Shown here one piece after another: positions 8,545 through 17,303 of a stretch of 64,000 bases of DNA (the first letter of the stretch is position 1; each line of letters begins with the position of its first letter). The DNA comes from Phycisphaerales bacterium UBA854 (GTDB taxonomy: Bacteria; Planctomycetota; Phycisphaerae; Phycisphaerales; SM1A02). A model generated the notes under the pieces. It did not search any database and was not told where the DNA came from. It saw nothing but the letters and a program-made list of their open reading frames with translations. Location of the stretch: assembly GCA_002295885.1 (NCBI GenBank), contig DBGM01000028.1, positions 1 through 64,000 on the forward strand, given 5' to 3'. The position numbers were made by a program, and so were the translations under genes.

Positions 8545-9921
8545 TCAGGGGGTCGGTGCCTCATCGGCGTCCGGGGGCTCCACCGCATCCGCCGGGGAGG
8601 CCGGCTCAGGGGGTGGGGCGGGAATGAGCCACTCTCCCACCGGGTAGACCGGACGGGGTGTGGAACGCATCGAGCCGATCCAGAGTTCTGCGCCCTTGGC
8701 CAGGGCCCGCTGGCTGCCTCCGAAGACCGGTTTCCATCCCGGGACATCGGGATGCGGGGTGTTCGTCTGATCGGCCGGCAGTCCGTACTGGATCAGTCGG
8801 GAGGAGGGGGGATCGTCCCAGTCCACCAGGGAGGCGCCGTCATCGCAGCGGAACCGGTCGATCATCAGGAGGTTGGTGTAGCGGGTCCGGTCGTCGGTGG
8901 ACCGGGCCCGCTGCAGGCTGAACCGACCCGCTCCGGTTCCGCCGTGGCACCGCGTCGTGGAGCAGTTGTTCATGAGCCATGTGTCGTGCACGCGTTCACG
9001 GAAGAGCTGCAGCGCCATCGGTTCGGACAGGACTTGGATCCGATCGTAGAGCTCCCGGGCCCGGAGCTTGAACAGGAGCCGCACGATGTCGATGGAGGGA
9101 GACGCCGCCAATGCGAGCTGCTCGGTTTCGGTGTCGGGCACGAGACTGCTGGTGCCGTAGTGCTCGCACAACTCCATGACCGCGTTGCGAGGCACGAGCA
9201 CCCGGGGAGGATTCTCGAGGTCGATCTCGTAGACACGGATGAGGTTCACCTCGCGATCGGTGAGACGATCCGGGATCCGCTGTGGCTTCGGTTCCGGAGC
9301 CGGCGGGGGGTTGTCGTCGTGCTGCTGCTGCAGGAGCACCTGCGCCTCGACCATTCGAAGCATCCGCGCCGCCTCGGGGTCGCGGTGCGTGCTCACGATC
9401 TGGTTGAGTTCCTTGATCGCGAGGTCGTAGGCGTTGCGCTGGATCAGCCAGCGGCAGAGACCCAGATGGGATTCGAGATCGCTGGAGTCGATGCTGAGGC
9501 GGTACTGCAGGTACTGCTGGTCGAGCGGGGCCTCCAGCAGGACGTGGCTGACCCGTTCACGCGGAATGACCAGGGGGACCCCGTTGATCAGCAGTTCCAC
9601 GCGTTCGAAACCGTCCTGCACGATCAATCCGCGTTGGCGGGAGTCGTCCCGCATGATCACCACCCCCTCCCGGGGGGCGTCCAGTTCGACGAGGCGGGCG
9701 ATGCCGAGCACGGTGTCCTTGTGGAAGCATTCCGCGACACCGTCGAGCCGCTCCACGATCACCACGTGCGGATCCTCGTACTCGAGGTGGCCGGGAACCT
9801 CCTTCGAGCGGTTGACGAAGACGATGGCGCGGGGGGTGACCGGTGCGGGGCCGATCCGTTCCGGGTCCGGCGTCTCGGCCTGGAGTCCGGTGGCGAGCAG
9901 CACCAGCAGGGGGGTGATCAC
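8545..9921 (-). CDS. Secreted protein with a CX4CH motif, coupled to glutamate dehydrogenase
   Basis: A 458-residue protein of unknown function. A short signal peptide (MITPLLVLLATGLQA) predicts export. Residues about 135-200 look TPR-like, with repeated Leu/Ala/Tyr helix pairs (LCRWLIQRNAYDLAIKELNQ), followed by a Gln-rich and Pro-rich linker. In the C-terminal half, NNCSTTRCHGG places Cys320, Cys325 and His326 as a CX4CH motif, a known rarer variant of the heme c site; it could also bind metal or be structural. The C-terminus is Pro/Ala/Glu-rich. Its ATG overlaps the stop of the dehydrogenase gene by four bases (ATGA), so its translation should depend on that gene, a surprising partner for an exported protein. 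Confidence 0.8.
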   Translation of the reverse strand: MITPLLVLLATGLQAETPDPERIGPAPVTPRAIVFVNRSKEVPGHLEYEDPHVVIVERLDGVAECFHKDTVLGIARLVELDAPREGVVIMRDDSRQRGLIVQDGFERVELLINGVPLVIPRERVSHVLLEAPLDQQYLQYRLSIDSSDLESHLGLCRWLIQRNAYDLAIKELNQIVSTHRDPEAARMLRMVEAQVLLQQQHDDNPPPAPEPKPQRIPDRLTDREVNLIRVYEIDLENPPRVLVPRNAVMELCEHYGTSSLVPDTETEQLALAASPSIDIVRLLFKLRARELYDRIQVLSEPMALQLFRERVHDTWLMNNCSTTRCHGGTGAGRFSLQRARSTDDRTRYTNLLMIDRFRCDDGASLVDWDDPPSSRLIQYGLPADQTNTPHPDVPGWKPVFGGSQRALAKGAELWIGSMRSTPRPVYPVGEWLIPAPPPEPASPADAVEPPDADEAPTP

Positions 9922-12893
9922 GTTCCGCTCTCGTCGGCGTTGGACGAGCGGTGCATGGTGGTGAAGATGCCCGTGTTCAGAAGCAGGCTGCCGATTCGAT
10001 CGCGATGGTCGATCGAGGATTGCTCGACTTCGTTCGCCAGCCGACGACGTTCCTCAGCGAGTTGGAGATAGCGGAGGGCGAGCGGTGCGATGACGTCCTC
10101 GGACACCGCCTCGAGCGAGGCGCATCCTTCCCGGTACACCATGCGGGCCGCAAGGGCCTTCGCCATGATCCACCGCAGGTAGGGGCGGGGGGTCTTCTCG
10201 AGGAGCCGATCGCCGGCGGTCTCCACCAGGATCGGGGGCAGGTGGTCGGTCACCACCTTGGTGAGGCGGTTCCAGTCCTCGGGGCCAAGGGAATCGATCG
10301 ACTTCTCGATCGCGTCGGCGGTCCGGATCATCACTTCGCTGACCCGCAGGCAGAGGGACGTCATGGACTGGTCCTTCTGCTGCTGCCAGGTGGCGACGAG
10401 CAGCTCCGCCTCGAGTCTGGCCAGATAGCGCAGCTTCTGGAGCACCTGCTCGACGAACACCGGCTTGATCTCGAGGAACTCGTCGGTCGAGAGCATCATG
10501 CTGGCGCCGATCTCGAAGCTGGAGCAGATCACGCCGCACTTGTTGGCCGAACTGTCCTTGAAGATGAGCGAACCGGCCTCCCCGAGGGCCACCCGGGCCT
10601 CGGGGGTGAGGAACAGGTTCGCACCCTCCACGATGAGTCGACTGCTGGGCCGACCGTCCTCGAGGAGGAACTCCTGCCAGTTGCCCTCGTGGATCGTGCT
10701 GGGCCGACCGCCGCAGGGCAGGAACGCATCGGCGACGATCCGGTTGTGCATGGTGTTGCGGAGACGGACGCCGTCGGGACTGTCCACTCCGGTCACGCTG
10801 CCGCTGGGGCCGAGACGGTTCGGGTCGTAGTCGACGATGGGAAGCGAGGCCTCCATCAGTCGAAGCAGTTCGCCGTGGTCCAGTCCTTCGGTGCATTCGG
10901 CGCAGCCGCTGCCGTCGGCGACACCGACGAAGCGGACCCGCTCGCCGTAGTCGCGGATCAGGATGCGGATCGCGTTGCCACCGACGTCGCCGTCGGGGCC
11001 TCCGGTCATCTTGATGCTGAAGGAGTCTGTCGTGGGGTCGATGCCGAGGGCCCGCAGACCCACGTCGAGGAAGACGCACACGCCTTCGCTCGTGACGCCG
11101 TACTCCTTGTGGTTGATTCCCGCGCCGGGCTTGGAACTCATCAGGGCGGTGGGCATCCGGTATCCACGGTACTCGGCCCGGTCGACGATCCAGTCGATCA
11201 GTCGCGGGGTCACGTTCTCGTCGGGCCCGAAGTAGAGCAGCTCCTCGTGGCCGAGCCGATCGACGACCTGGCTCTTGGTGGCGGGATCCGGGGTGATCAG
11301 ATCGAGGATCGAATCCACGAACGCCTTGGTCGAGCGGTCGACCTTGCTGCGCGGGTGCAGCAGCACGGCGGCCTTGGAGCCGCCCTCGGGGATGTCCTTG
11401 TTCTTCATCTGCTGGGCGAACGCGAGTCCGTAGGCCTCGTCGTACAGCCGCTCGGTCTCGGCGTTGAACTGGGCCAGACCGCGGGTCACCACCACCCGCA
11501 CGCCGCCGCGTGCGATGTCGCGGAACCGGACGTGGAAGCCGTTGAAGCCGCGGCCGTGCACGAAGAACACGCCGAAGGGGATGGCCGGCCGCTGGTCGGT
11601 GTCCATGAACTGCGGATCGATGCGCATCGACAGGGCGTAGCGGTCCTCGAGGAAGAGGTTCGTCTTGAGCGTCGCGGCCACGGCGTCGAGCATGCAGTCG
11701 AGGATCGTCCGTGCGTCCTGCAGGTCCGTTTCGTCGTTGATGCGCTGCTTCAGGCGACGCACCGACGTCCAGAAGTCGCTGTCCGGGAGGGGGTGGGCGG
11801 GATTGAACCGCTGCTGCATGAGGTCGGTGATCGTGGTCGTGATCTCGATGTTCGACTCGGCGAGCCGGCGGATCCGGTCCATGGTGAAGGCGTACGGGTT
11901 GCGCTTGACCAGCACCTGGTGGGAGAGGCTGCACAGTGCGATGATCAGTTCCGCGGAGGTCAGGTCGAGCTGCGGGTGGCGTCGGTCAAGGTCGATCGCC
12001 GCGGCGTCGACCCACTTGATCCGGAGCAGTTCGCGGCGGACGTTGTCCCAGACGTCACCGTCGGGATCGATGGCGTGCCCGTCCTTGTTCTGGACGACGA
12101 ATCCGAGGATCGACGTGGATCCGTTCTCGCCGTCGTCGACCGTGTCGAGGTACGCACGGTGGATGTTGATCGAGGAACAGCTCAGCAGCTGGGCCACGCG
12201 TTCGAGCATTGAACGGCGGCTCGCGTTGCTGGCGGCCACGACGATTCGGCTCAGGTTGACGTCGGCCTTCTCCTTCTCCAGAGCCACCGCGGTGCCGTCC
12301 GTGCCGGTGACTTCCTGGAAGAGACGCCAGTGGCTGCACATACGCAGAGGCGTCAGCGTGAGCACGTAGTCGCCGTTGCAGCGGTGGAAGTAGTCGCGGA
12401 CCTCCTCGGGATCCCACTCCGGCAGATGCTCGGCGGCGTACTGCAGGGTCGACTCGAGCTTCTCCCGCTGGGCGGGATCGTCGGCGTCGAAGCGGGGGGT
12501 CTCACCGAATTCGAAGGTGTCGATCACCAGCGACCCGTCGCTGGCGGTGTGGATCTTTGCGGTGCGAAGGGGTTGGTCCTCGGGCAGCTCCGACACGAGT
12601 TCCGCCAGTACGCCCGGGTAGTCGAGGGGACGCATCGAGGTGCACTCGGAACCGTCCTCGCTCCGCAGGGTCAGCTCGATGGGCCGTCCGGAGGCCCGGG
12701 CGGCGATGATGGCCCGCAGGTGGACGAGCTGGTCCTCGGGGCTCGTGTCCTGGAAGTACATGAGGGGCATCTGCTCGATGAACCACGGCACAACCTCCTC
12801 GGAGGTGGCCCGGAGGCTCTCCGTGACCTGATCGATCAACTGGTGGGGATCGACCGGCTGCTGCGGCATCGATGGTTCGGCGGGACCCTGCAT
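9918..12893 (-). CDS. NAD-dependent glutamate dehydrogenase, large form
   Basis: Interconverts glutamate with 2-oxoglutarate and ammonia in the cytoplasm. At 991 residues it belongs to the large NAD-linked group, longer than the 450-residue hexameric enzymes and shorter than the 1,600-residue form. The catalytic half contains RFRDIARGGVRVV, MKNKDIPEGGSKAAVLLHP with the glutamate-binding Lys, YFGPDENVTP, SSKPGAGINHKEYGVTSEGV and the nucleotide-binding TGGPDGDVGGNAIRI. The N-terminal 350 residues are a poorly conserved regulatory region. Translation may start at residue 1 or at Met9 (MPQQPVDP). It lies divergently from ribF with about 90 bases between, and its stop overlaps the start of the next gene by four bases. 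Confidence 0.93.
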   Translation of the reverse strand: MQGPAEPSMPQQPVDPHQLIDQVTESLRATSEEVVPWFIEQMPLMYFQDTSPEDQLVHLRAIIAARASGRPIELTLRSEDGSECTSMRPLDYPGVLAELVSELPEDQPLRTAKIHTASDGSLVIDTFEFGETPRFDADDPAQREKLESTLQYAAEHLPEWDPEEVRDYFHRCNGDYVLTLTPLRMCSHWRLFQEVTGTDGTAVALEKEKADVNLSRIVVAASNASRRSMLERVAQLLSCSSINIHRAYLDTVDDGENGSTSILGFVVQNKDGHAIDPDGDVWDNVRRELLRIKWVDAAAIDLDRRHPQLDLTSAELIIALCSLSHQVLVKRNPYAFTMDRIRRLAESNIEITTTITDLMQQRFNPAHPLPDSDFWTSVRRLKQRINDETDLQDARTILDCMLDAVAATLKTNLFLEDRYALSMRIDPQFMDTDQRPAIPFGVFFVHGRGFNGFHVRFRDIARGGVRVVVTRGLAQFNAETERLYDEAYGLAFAQQMKNKDIPEGGSKAAVLLHPRSKVDRSTKAFVDSILDLITPDPATKSQVVDRLGHEELLYFGPDENVTPRLIDWIVDRAEYRGYRMPTALMSSKPGAGINHKEYGVTSEGVCVFLDVGLRALGIDPTTDSFSIKMTGGPDGDVGGNAIRILIRDYGERVRFVGVADGSGCAECTEGLDHGELLRLMEASLPIVDYDPNRLGPSGSVTGVDSPDGVRLRNTMHNRIVADAFLPCGGRPSTIHEGNWQEFLLEDGRPSSRLIVEGANLFLTPEARVALGEAGSLIFKDSSANKCGVICSSFEIGASMMLSTDEFLEIKPVFVEQVLQKLRYLARLEAELLVATWQQQKDQSMTSLCLRVSEVMIRTADAIEKSIDSLGPEDWNRLTKVVTDHLPPILVETAGDRLLEKTPRPYLRWIMAKALAARMVYREGCASLEAVSEDVIAPLALRYLQLAEERRRLANEVEQSSIDHRDRIGSLLLNTGIFTTMHRSSNADESGT

Positions 12894-12971
12894 CTGGGGT
12901 ATGAGTACCGGCTGGCGGACCCCGGATCAAGCGGAAGTTGGCAGGAACTTGGCGAGTCGACCGACAACCCG

Positions 12972-12977
12972 TATTTT
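12972..12977 (+). promoter_or_regulatory. -10-like TATTTT, leaderless start of ribF
   Basis: TATTTT ends seven bases before the ATG at 12985, with only GC-rich bases between and no Shine-Dalgarno. This decides the ribF start in favour of 12985 over the in-frame ATG at 12901. Confidence 0.45.
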
Positions 12978-12984
12978 CGGCCCC

Positions 12985-13902
12985 ATGGACGCAGACGCAG
13001 CATTGCTTATCGGCAACTTCGACGGGGTGCACCTCGGTCACCGTGCGTTGGTGGACGCCGCGCGGGAGGCGGTGGGACCCGCCGGTCGGGTTGTGGTTCT
13101 GGCCTTCGATCCGCATCCGCGTGCGGTGCTTCAGTCCGACTTCGAACCTGCGCGACTGAGTTCGCGTGCCCAGCGTGAACGCTGGTTGCGAGAATCGGGA
13201 TGCGACGAGGTGCGGTTCCTCGAACCCACCCGCGACTTCCTCGCCCAGTCGCCGGAGGCGTTCGTGGACGGGATCGTTGAATCGTTCCGACCCGTCTGCA
13301 TCGTCGAGGGCCGGGACTTCCGGTTCGGTCGCGACCGAGCCGGCGATCTGGATCGCCTGCGCGAACTCGGAACATCCCGCGGCTTCACGGTGATCGAGGT
13401 CGACGAGGTGCACGCTCCCTTCGAAGGCGAAGCGGTCGCGGTGCACAGTGGAATGATCCGTTCACTGATCCGGGAGGGACTGGTGGGTCGCGCCGCGTTC
13501 CTGCTCCAGCGCGCGTACGCGATCGAGGGCACGGTGGTCTCCGGCGATCGTCGCGGTCGGGAACTGGGGTATCCCACCGCCAACGTCGACCACGGCGAGT
13601 TCCTGCTGCCCGCCGACGGCATCTACGCGGGAACGGCCTGCGGTCCGTCCGGGCGGCTGCATCGCGCCGCCATCAGCGTGGGGACGAAGCCCACCTTCGA
13701 GGAGACGCCACGGGTCTGCGAAGTCCACCTGCTGGACTACGACGGTCCGGTCGAAGACTACGGATGGTTCATCTCGGTCCGATTCGAGCACTGGCTGCGT
13801 CCGCAGGTCGCCTACGAGGGGATCGAACCGCTGCTGGAGCAGTTGCGGACCGACCTGGAGGAAACCCGGCGTCGCGTGGAACTTCCGACCGACCCGGAGT
13901 AG
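12985..13902 (+). CDS. ribF: Bifunctional riboflavin kinase/FAD synthetase
   Basis: Makes FMN and then FAD from riboflavin. The N-terminal nucleotidyltransferase domain has GNFDGVHLGHRAL (from residue 10), the HIGH-like motif, and FDPHP. The C-terminal flavokinase domain has the signature GDRRGRELGYPTANV near residue 188 and GTKPTFEE, which hold the substrate and Mg. The 305-residue length is standard for bacterial RibF. The chosen ATG lies seven bases after a -10-like box, and homology starts there. nrnA follows ten bases downstream, so they are probably cotranscribed. Confidence 0.95.
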   Translation: MDADAALLIGNFDGVHLGHRALVDAAREAVGPAGRVVVLAFDPHPRAVLQSDFEPARLSSRAQRERWLRESGCDEVRFLEPTRDFLAQSPEAFVDGIVESFRPVCIVEGRDFRFGRDRAGDLDRLRELGTSRGFTVIEVDEVHAPFEGEAVAVHSGMIRSLIREGLVGRAAFLLQRAYAIEGTVVSGDRRGRELGYPTANVDHGEFLLPADGIYAGTACGPSGRLHRAAISVGTKPTFEETPRVCEVHLLDYDGPVEDYGWFISVRFEHWLRPQVAYEGIEPLLEQLRTDLEETRRRVELPTDPE

Positions 13903-13912
13903 AGTCCACGGC

Positions 13913-14938
13913 ATGAGCGTCTACACCACCACCGCCACCATGGAACGGCTTGCGGAACGCATCGAGGCGGCCGGACACATCGTGGTGGTGACCCATCGCA
14001 AGCCCGACGGTGATGCAATCGGTTCGGCCCTGGCGCTGCACCGGGGCATCGGCTCCGACACCCGGGTGGATATCCATTTGGTCGGACCGGTCAGCCGCTC
14101 CCTCCTCGAACTTGCGGGTGCGACTCCGGTGACCGTCTCGAACGAACCGCCCGAGAAGGACCCGGATCTGGTGGTGCTCGTCGACACCGGTTCCTGGGCC
14201 CAGGTCGGGCCGCTCTCGGACTGGATGAAGCGTCAGCGTGCGGCCGGACGGATCATCGGTCTCGATCACCATCCGGTCGGGGACGACATCGCCTCCGAAC
14301 GGATCATCGACACCGGCGCCGCCTCCTGCACCATGATGATCCATCGCCTGCTCGAGACGATGGGCCGAACCATCGACGGTGCACGCGGCGGCACGGGGGA
14401 GGCGATCTTCGCCGGCCTCGCCACCGATACCGGCTGGTTCCAGCATTCCAATGCCGATGCCGATGCGTATGCGTTGGCGTCGGATCTTCTGCAACTGGGA
14501 GTGGATCGCATCCGTCTGCACCGTCTGCTGGAGCAGAACGCCTCGCCCGGCAAACTGCTGCTGCTGGGGCGGGCTCTGGCCTCCATCCAGTGGGAGCTCG
14601 ACGGTCGCTGCGCGGTCATGCGCCTGACCGCGACGGACTTCGACGACGCCGGAACCGGTCGCGAGGAGTTGGAGGGACTGGTGAACGAGCCCCTGCGGGT
14701 GTCCACCGTCGAGGCCTCGATCCTCATGTACGAGGAGGAGTCGGGGGTCACCAAGATCAGCTTCCGATCGAAACCGCCCCGGGAACCGGGCGGCTTCTTC
14801 TTCGACGTCAGCGCGGCGAGTCGCCAACTCGGCGGCGGCGGGCATGTGCACGCCAGCGGCGCCCGGTTCGACGGCGATCTCGACGGGGCTCAGTCGGCGG
14901 TCCTGCGGGCGCTGGAATCGACCATCGGCGATGTCTGA
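13913..14938 (+). CDS. nrnA: DHH-family phosphoesterase, NrnA-like oligoribonuclease/pAp phosphatase
   Basis: Degrades short oligoribonucleotides and probably 3'-phosphoadenosine 5'-phosphate; Mn-dependent. The DHH-domain motifs are in order: VVVTHRKPDGDAIGSALAL (the first Asp-x-Asp), LVVLVDTGSW, LDHHPVGDD near residue 119 and LATDTGWFQH. The C-terminal DHHA1 domain ends with the nucleic-acid-binding GGGGHVHASGA. The 341-residue length fits NrnA. A possible TAGAGT -10 lies seven bases before the ATG but overlaps the ribF stop, so cotranscription with ribF is at least as likely. Its last eight bases overlap the next gene. The pAp activity matters in organisms that handle sulfate esters, but this link is inference. 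Confidence 0.92.
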   Translation: MSVYTTTATMERLAERIEAAGHIVVVTHRKPDGDAIGSALALHRGIGSDTRVDIHLVGPVSRSLLELAGATPVTVSNEPPEKDPDLVVLVDTGSWAQVGPLSDWMKRQRAAGRIIGLDHHPVGDDIASERIIDTGAASCTMMIHRLLETMGRTIDGARGGTGEAIFAGLATDTGWFQHSNADADAYALASDLLQLGVDRIRLHRLLEQNASPGKLLLLGRALASIQWELDGRCAVMRLTATDFDDAGTGREELEGLVNEPLRVSTVEASILMYEEESGVTKISFRSKPPREPGGFFFDVSAASRQLGGGGHVHASGARFDGDLDGAQSAVLRALESTIGDV

Positions 14939-15497
14939 GTCGTCGGGACCATCCAGATCCTGGTACGCGGTGTCGCTGGCCCTGGTGCTGGGCGCGGTCG
15001 TCAGTGCAGTGGTCGCCACGCTGTTGTCGATCAACGCTGTGGATCTGCGACCGGTGCAGTTTCCCGGTTCGGTGGAGTTCGACGTCGAGGAGCCCGGAAC
15101 GTGGATCGTGTGCGCCGTCACCACGGACGGCAGTGCACCCGTCAGGAACCGCTTCGACATCGAGTTCGTGTCCTCCGAGCAGAAGGCCCTTCCGCTGGAG
15201 ACCGATTCGATGGTGCTCACCTACACCATCGACGGTCGACGCGGTATCGGTGTCGGGCACGTCGACCTGCCGCAGGCCGGCCGCTGGACCCTCTCGGGAG
15301 TCCGGCGGGACGAAGCCGTCGGGGATGGAACGGGCGACTCCTTCGAGTTCGGCCCCGATCCGGTCGACGCCGTCTTTCGGCCGATCCTCGTCGGAGGAGG
15401 GCTGGCCGTGATTCTGCTGACGATCGGAGTCGGCATCTGGGGCCTGGTCCTCTGGCTTCGCATCAAGGCTCTTCCGGCGACCGAATCCGGGGGTTGA
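14931..15497 (+). CDS. Small membrane protein with extracytoplasmic domain
   Basis: A 188-residue protein of unknown function. A hydrophobic helix at about residues 12-35 (WYAVSLALVLGAVVSAVVATL) and another near 150-175 (ILVGGGLAVILLTIGVGIWG) flank a soluble region rich in beta-type residues, so the middle is probably periplasmic. There are no catalytic motifs. The ATG at 14931 overlaps the end of nrnA by eight bases, which supports translational coupling. It precedes the envelope operon that begins with the coiled-coil membrane protein. Confidence 0.75.
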   Translation: MSESSGPSRSWYAVSLALVLGAVVSAVVATLLSINAVDLRPVQFPGSVEFDVEEPGTWIVCAVTTDGSAPVRNRFDIEFVSSEQKALPLETDSMVLTYTIDGRRGIGVGHVDLPQAGRWTLSGVRRDEAVGDGTGDSFEFGPDPVDAVFRPILVGGGLAVILLTIGVGIWGLVLWLRIKALPATESGG

Positions 15498-15584
15498 ACA
15501 CGCCCGCAAGGGCCGTTTCGCAACCGGTTCTCCATCGTGGAATACACTGATGAAGTCGAACTCCCCCTCACCGAGGTCGTGCCG

Positions 15585-17303
15585 ATGGAAGCCATTGAAC
15601 GCCTAATCGCCGTTGCCCGTCGACGCAGTCGAAACCAGGCTGCCGTACGGCGTGCGGTGCGTACGGCAATGCTGCTCGGCGCCGCAGCCTGGCTGCTGGC
15701 CATCATCGAACGGCTGCCCGCCGAACCGCTCTTCGACTGGTGGTGGCTCGGCGGGGGGCTTGCGTTCCTGCTGATGTTCGACGTCCTGCTCGCATGGTGG
15801 CAGTGCCGGCCCGCCCCCGACCGGTTGGCCGCCGCGATCGACGATCGGCTGGGACTCGACGACCGGCTGTCCACCGCCCTCTACTGCAGCAACCGTTCCG
15901 ATCCCGTGGCCCAGGCGGCCACGGCGGACGGCATCGCGGTCGCCCACGATCCGAGAACCGGCGAAGCGTTGCGGCGCACGTGGCGGACCGAGGTTCCGAA
16001 CCACTGGTGGGTCGGACCTGCGTTGGTCCTCGTCGCGGTGCTGACCTGCTTCATGGGACAGGCCGACCTGATGGCGGCCTCCGACTCCGCTCCGGCCCCT
16101 CTCGTCGGGGAGGAGATCCGGCCCGATGAAGGCATGGAGGAGATCATGGCCTCCATCGAGCAGCAGCCCGAACTCCGCGAACAGCTGGCCGGACTCCTCG
16201 AGGAGCTCGAGGCCGAGCAGGCGATGGACGCCGACCGGAGCATGGAGGAGAAGCAGCGCGACGCCCTCAAGCGCATGACGGAACTGCAGCGATCGCTCGA
16301 GGACCTCACCGGCGGTGAAGTCGCGCAGTCGATGGAGTCGATGCGCCGCTCGCTCCGCGACCTCGAAGGATCCGAGCAGGACCGGACCGCCGAACTCCTC
16401 GATGCACTGTCACGGGGCGAGTTCGCCGAGGCGGCCGAGGAGCTCGAAGCCATCCAGGAACAACTTGAACGGGGGGATCTCTCCGAGTCCGAGCGGAGCT
16501 CGATGGCGGAGGAGTTCCGGTCGCTCTCCGATCAGCTGCAGGAACTGGCCGACGACCGGGGGGAACTGCAAGACGCCCTTCGACAGGCCGGTCTCGATCC
16601 GCAGCTGGCCAACGACCAGGAGGCGCTGCAGCAGGCGATGGAGCAGGCCGAGCAGCTGTCGGAACAGCAGAAGCAGGATCTGCAGGAACTCGTCGAGTCC
16701 CAGCAACTCTCCAAGGAGGAGCTGCAGCAGCTCTCCGAGGCGACGGAGCAGATGGCCAAGGAGTGCAAGGGAGGCGAATCCGAATCCGCGGGCGAGTCCG
16801 GTCAGAAGCTGTCCAGGCAGCTGTCGAAGATGGAACAGCTGAAGCAGATGCTCAAGCAGGCCCGCGACACCTCCGAGCAGTGTCGAAGCCAGTGCCAGTC
16901 CCTCGGGGAGTCGCTCGGAGCCCGTCCGGGTTCCACACCCGGCCCGCGCGGACGGGGCCAGGAGCAGGCGAGCCGCACGACGGACACGGACACGGAAGGT
17001 GTCCAGGCCGCCACCACCCCCTCCGGTGGTCCGGTCATCGGGGAGCAGCCGGTGGAGGGCATGCTGCGAACCGGTGAGTCCCGCGCTTCGTTCCAGGAGG
17101 TCCTGTCGAAGTCGCGCGAAGGATTCGACGACGCGTTCAACGATGACCGGCTGCCCCGCAAGTACCACGATCTGATCAAGTACTACTTCGGCGATGCCGG
17201 CGAGGTGACCGAGGCGGTCGAGTACGACGCCGAGCAGGCGACGGAGGGCGGAGACGCCGCTCCCGAACCGCCGGCCGAAGAGGATTCCGGGTCCGAGGAA
17301 TGA
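15585..17303 (+). CDS. Membrane-anchored coiled-coil protein
   Basis: A 572-residue protein with no assigned family. Two hydrophobic segments lie in the N-terminal 65 residues (AMLLGAAAWLLAIIERL and WWWLGGGLAFLLMFDVLLAWW) and another near residue 145 (WWVGPALVLVAVLTCFMG). Residues about 180-450 are nearly pure Glu/Gln/Leu/Ser/Asp heptads, a long coiled coil, followed by a Gly/Pro/Thr-rich linker and a conserved-looking tail (ASFQEVLSKSREGFDDAFNDDRLPRKYHDLIKYYF). The ATG at 15585 was chosen because GAGG stands eight bases upstream; a GTG at 15537 would add 16 residues but has no ribosome site. The stop overlaps the next start (ATGA). Its place at the head of the SBP-permease-VWA-MoxR run suggests a role in that complex. 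Confidence 0.8.
   Translation: MEAIERLIAVARRRSRNQAAVRRAVRTAMLLGAAAWLLAIIERLPAEPLFDWWWLGGGLAFLLMFDVLLAWWQCRPAPDRLAAAIDDRLGLDDRLSTALYCSNRSDPVAQAATADGIAVAHDPRTGEALRRTWRTEVPNHWWVGPALVLVAVLTCFMGQADLMAASDSAPAPLVGEEIRPDEGMEEIMASIEQQPELREQLAGLLEELEAEQAMDADRSMEEKQRDALKRMTELQRSLEDLTGGEVAQSMESMRRSLRDLEGSEQDRTAELLDALSRGEFAEAAEELEAIQEQLERGDLSESERSSMAEEFRSLSDQLQELADDRGELQDALRQAGLDPQLANDQEALQQAMEQAEQLSEQQKQDLQELVESQQLSKEELQQLSEATEQMAKECKGGESESAGESGQKLSRQLSKMEQLKQMLKQARDTSEQCRSQCQSLGESLGARPGSTPGPRGRGQEQASRTTDTDTEGVQAATTPSGGPVIGEQPVEGMLRTGESRASFQEVLSKSREGFDDAFNDDRLPRKYHDLIKYYFGDAGEVTEAVEYDAEQATEGGDAAPEPPAEEDSGSEE

Noticed and set aside
9951..12212. 753-residue open frame antisense to glutamate dehydrogenase
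   Set aside because: Same compositional artefact; the opposite strand has an intact enzyme.
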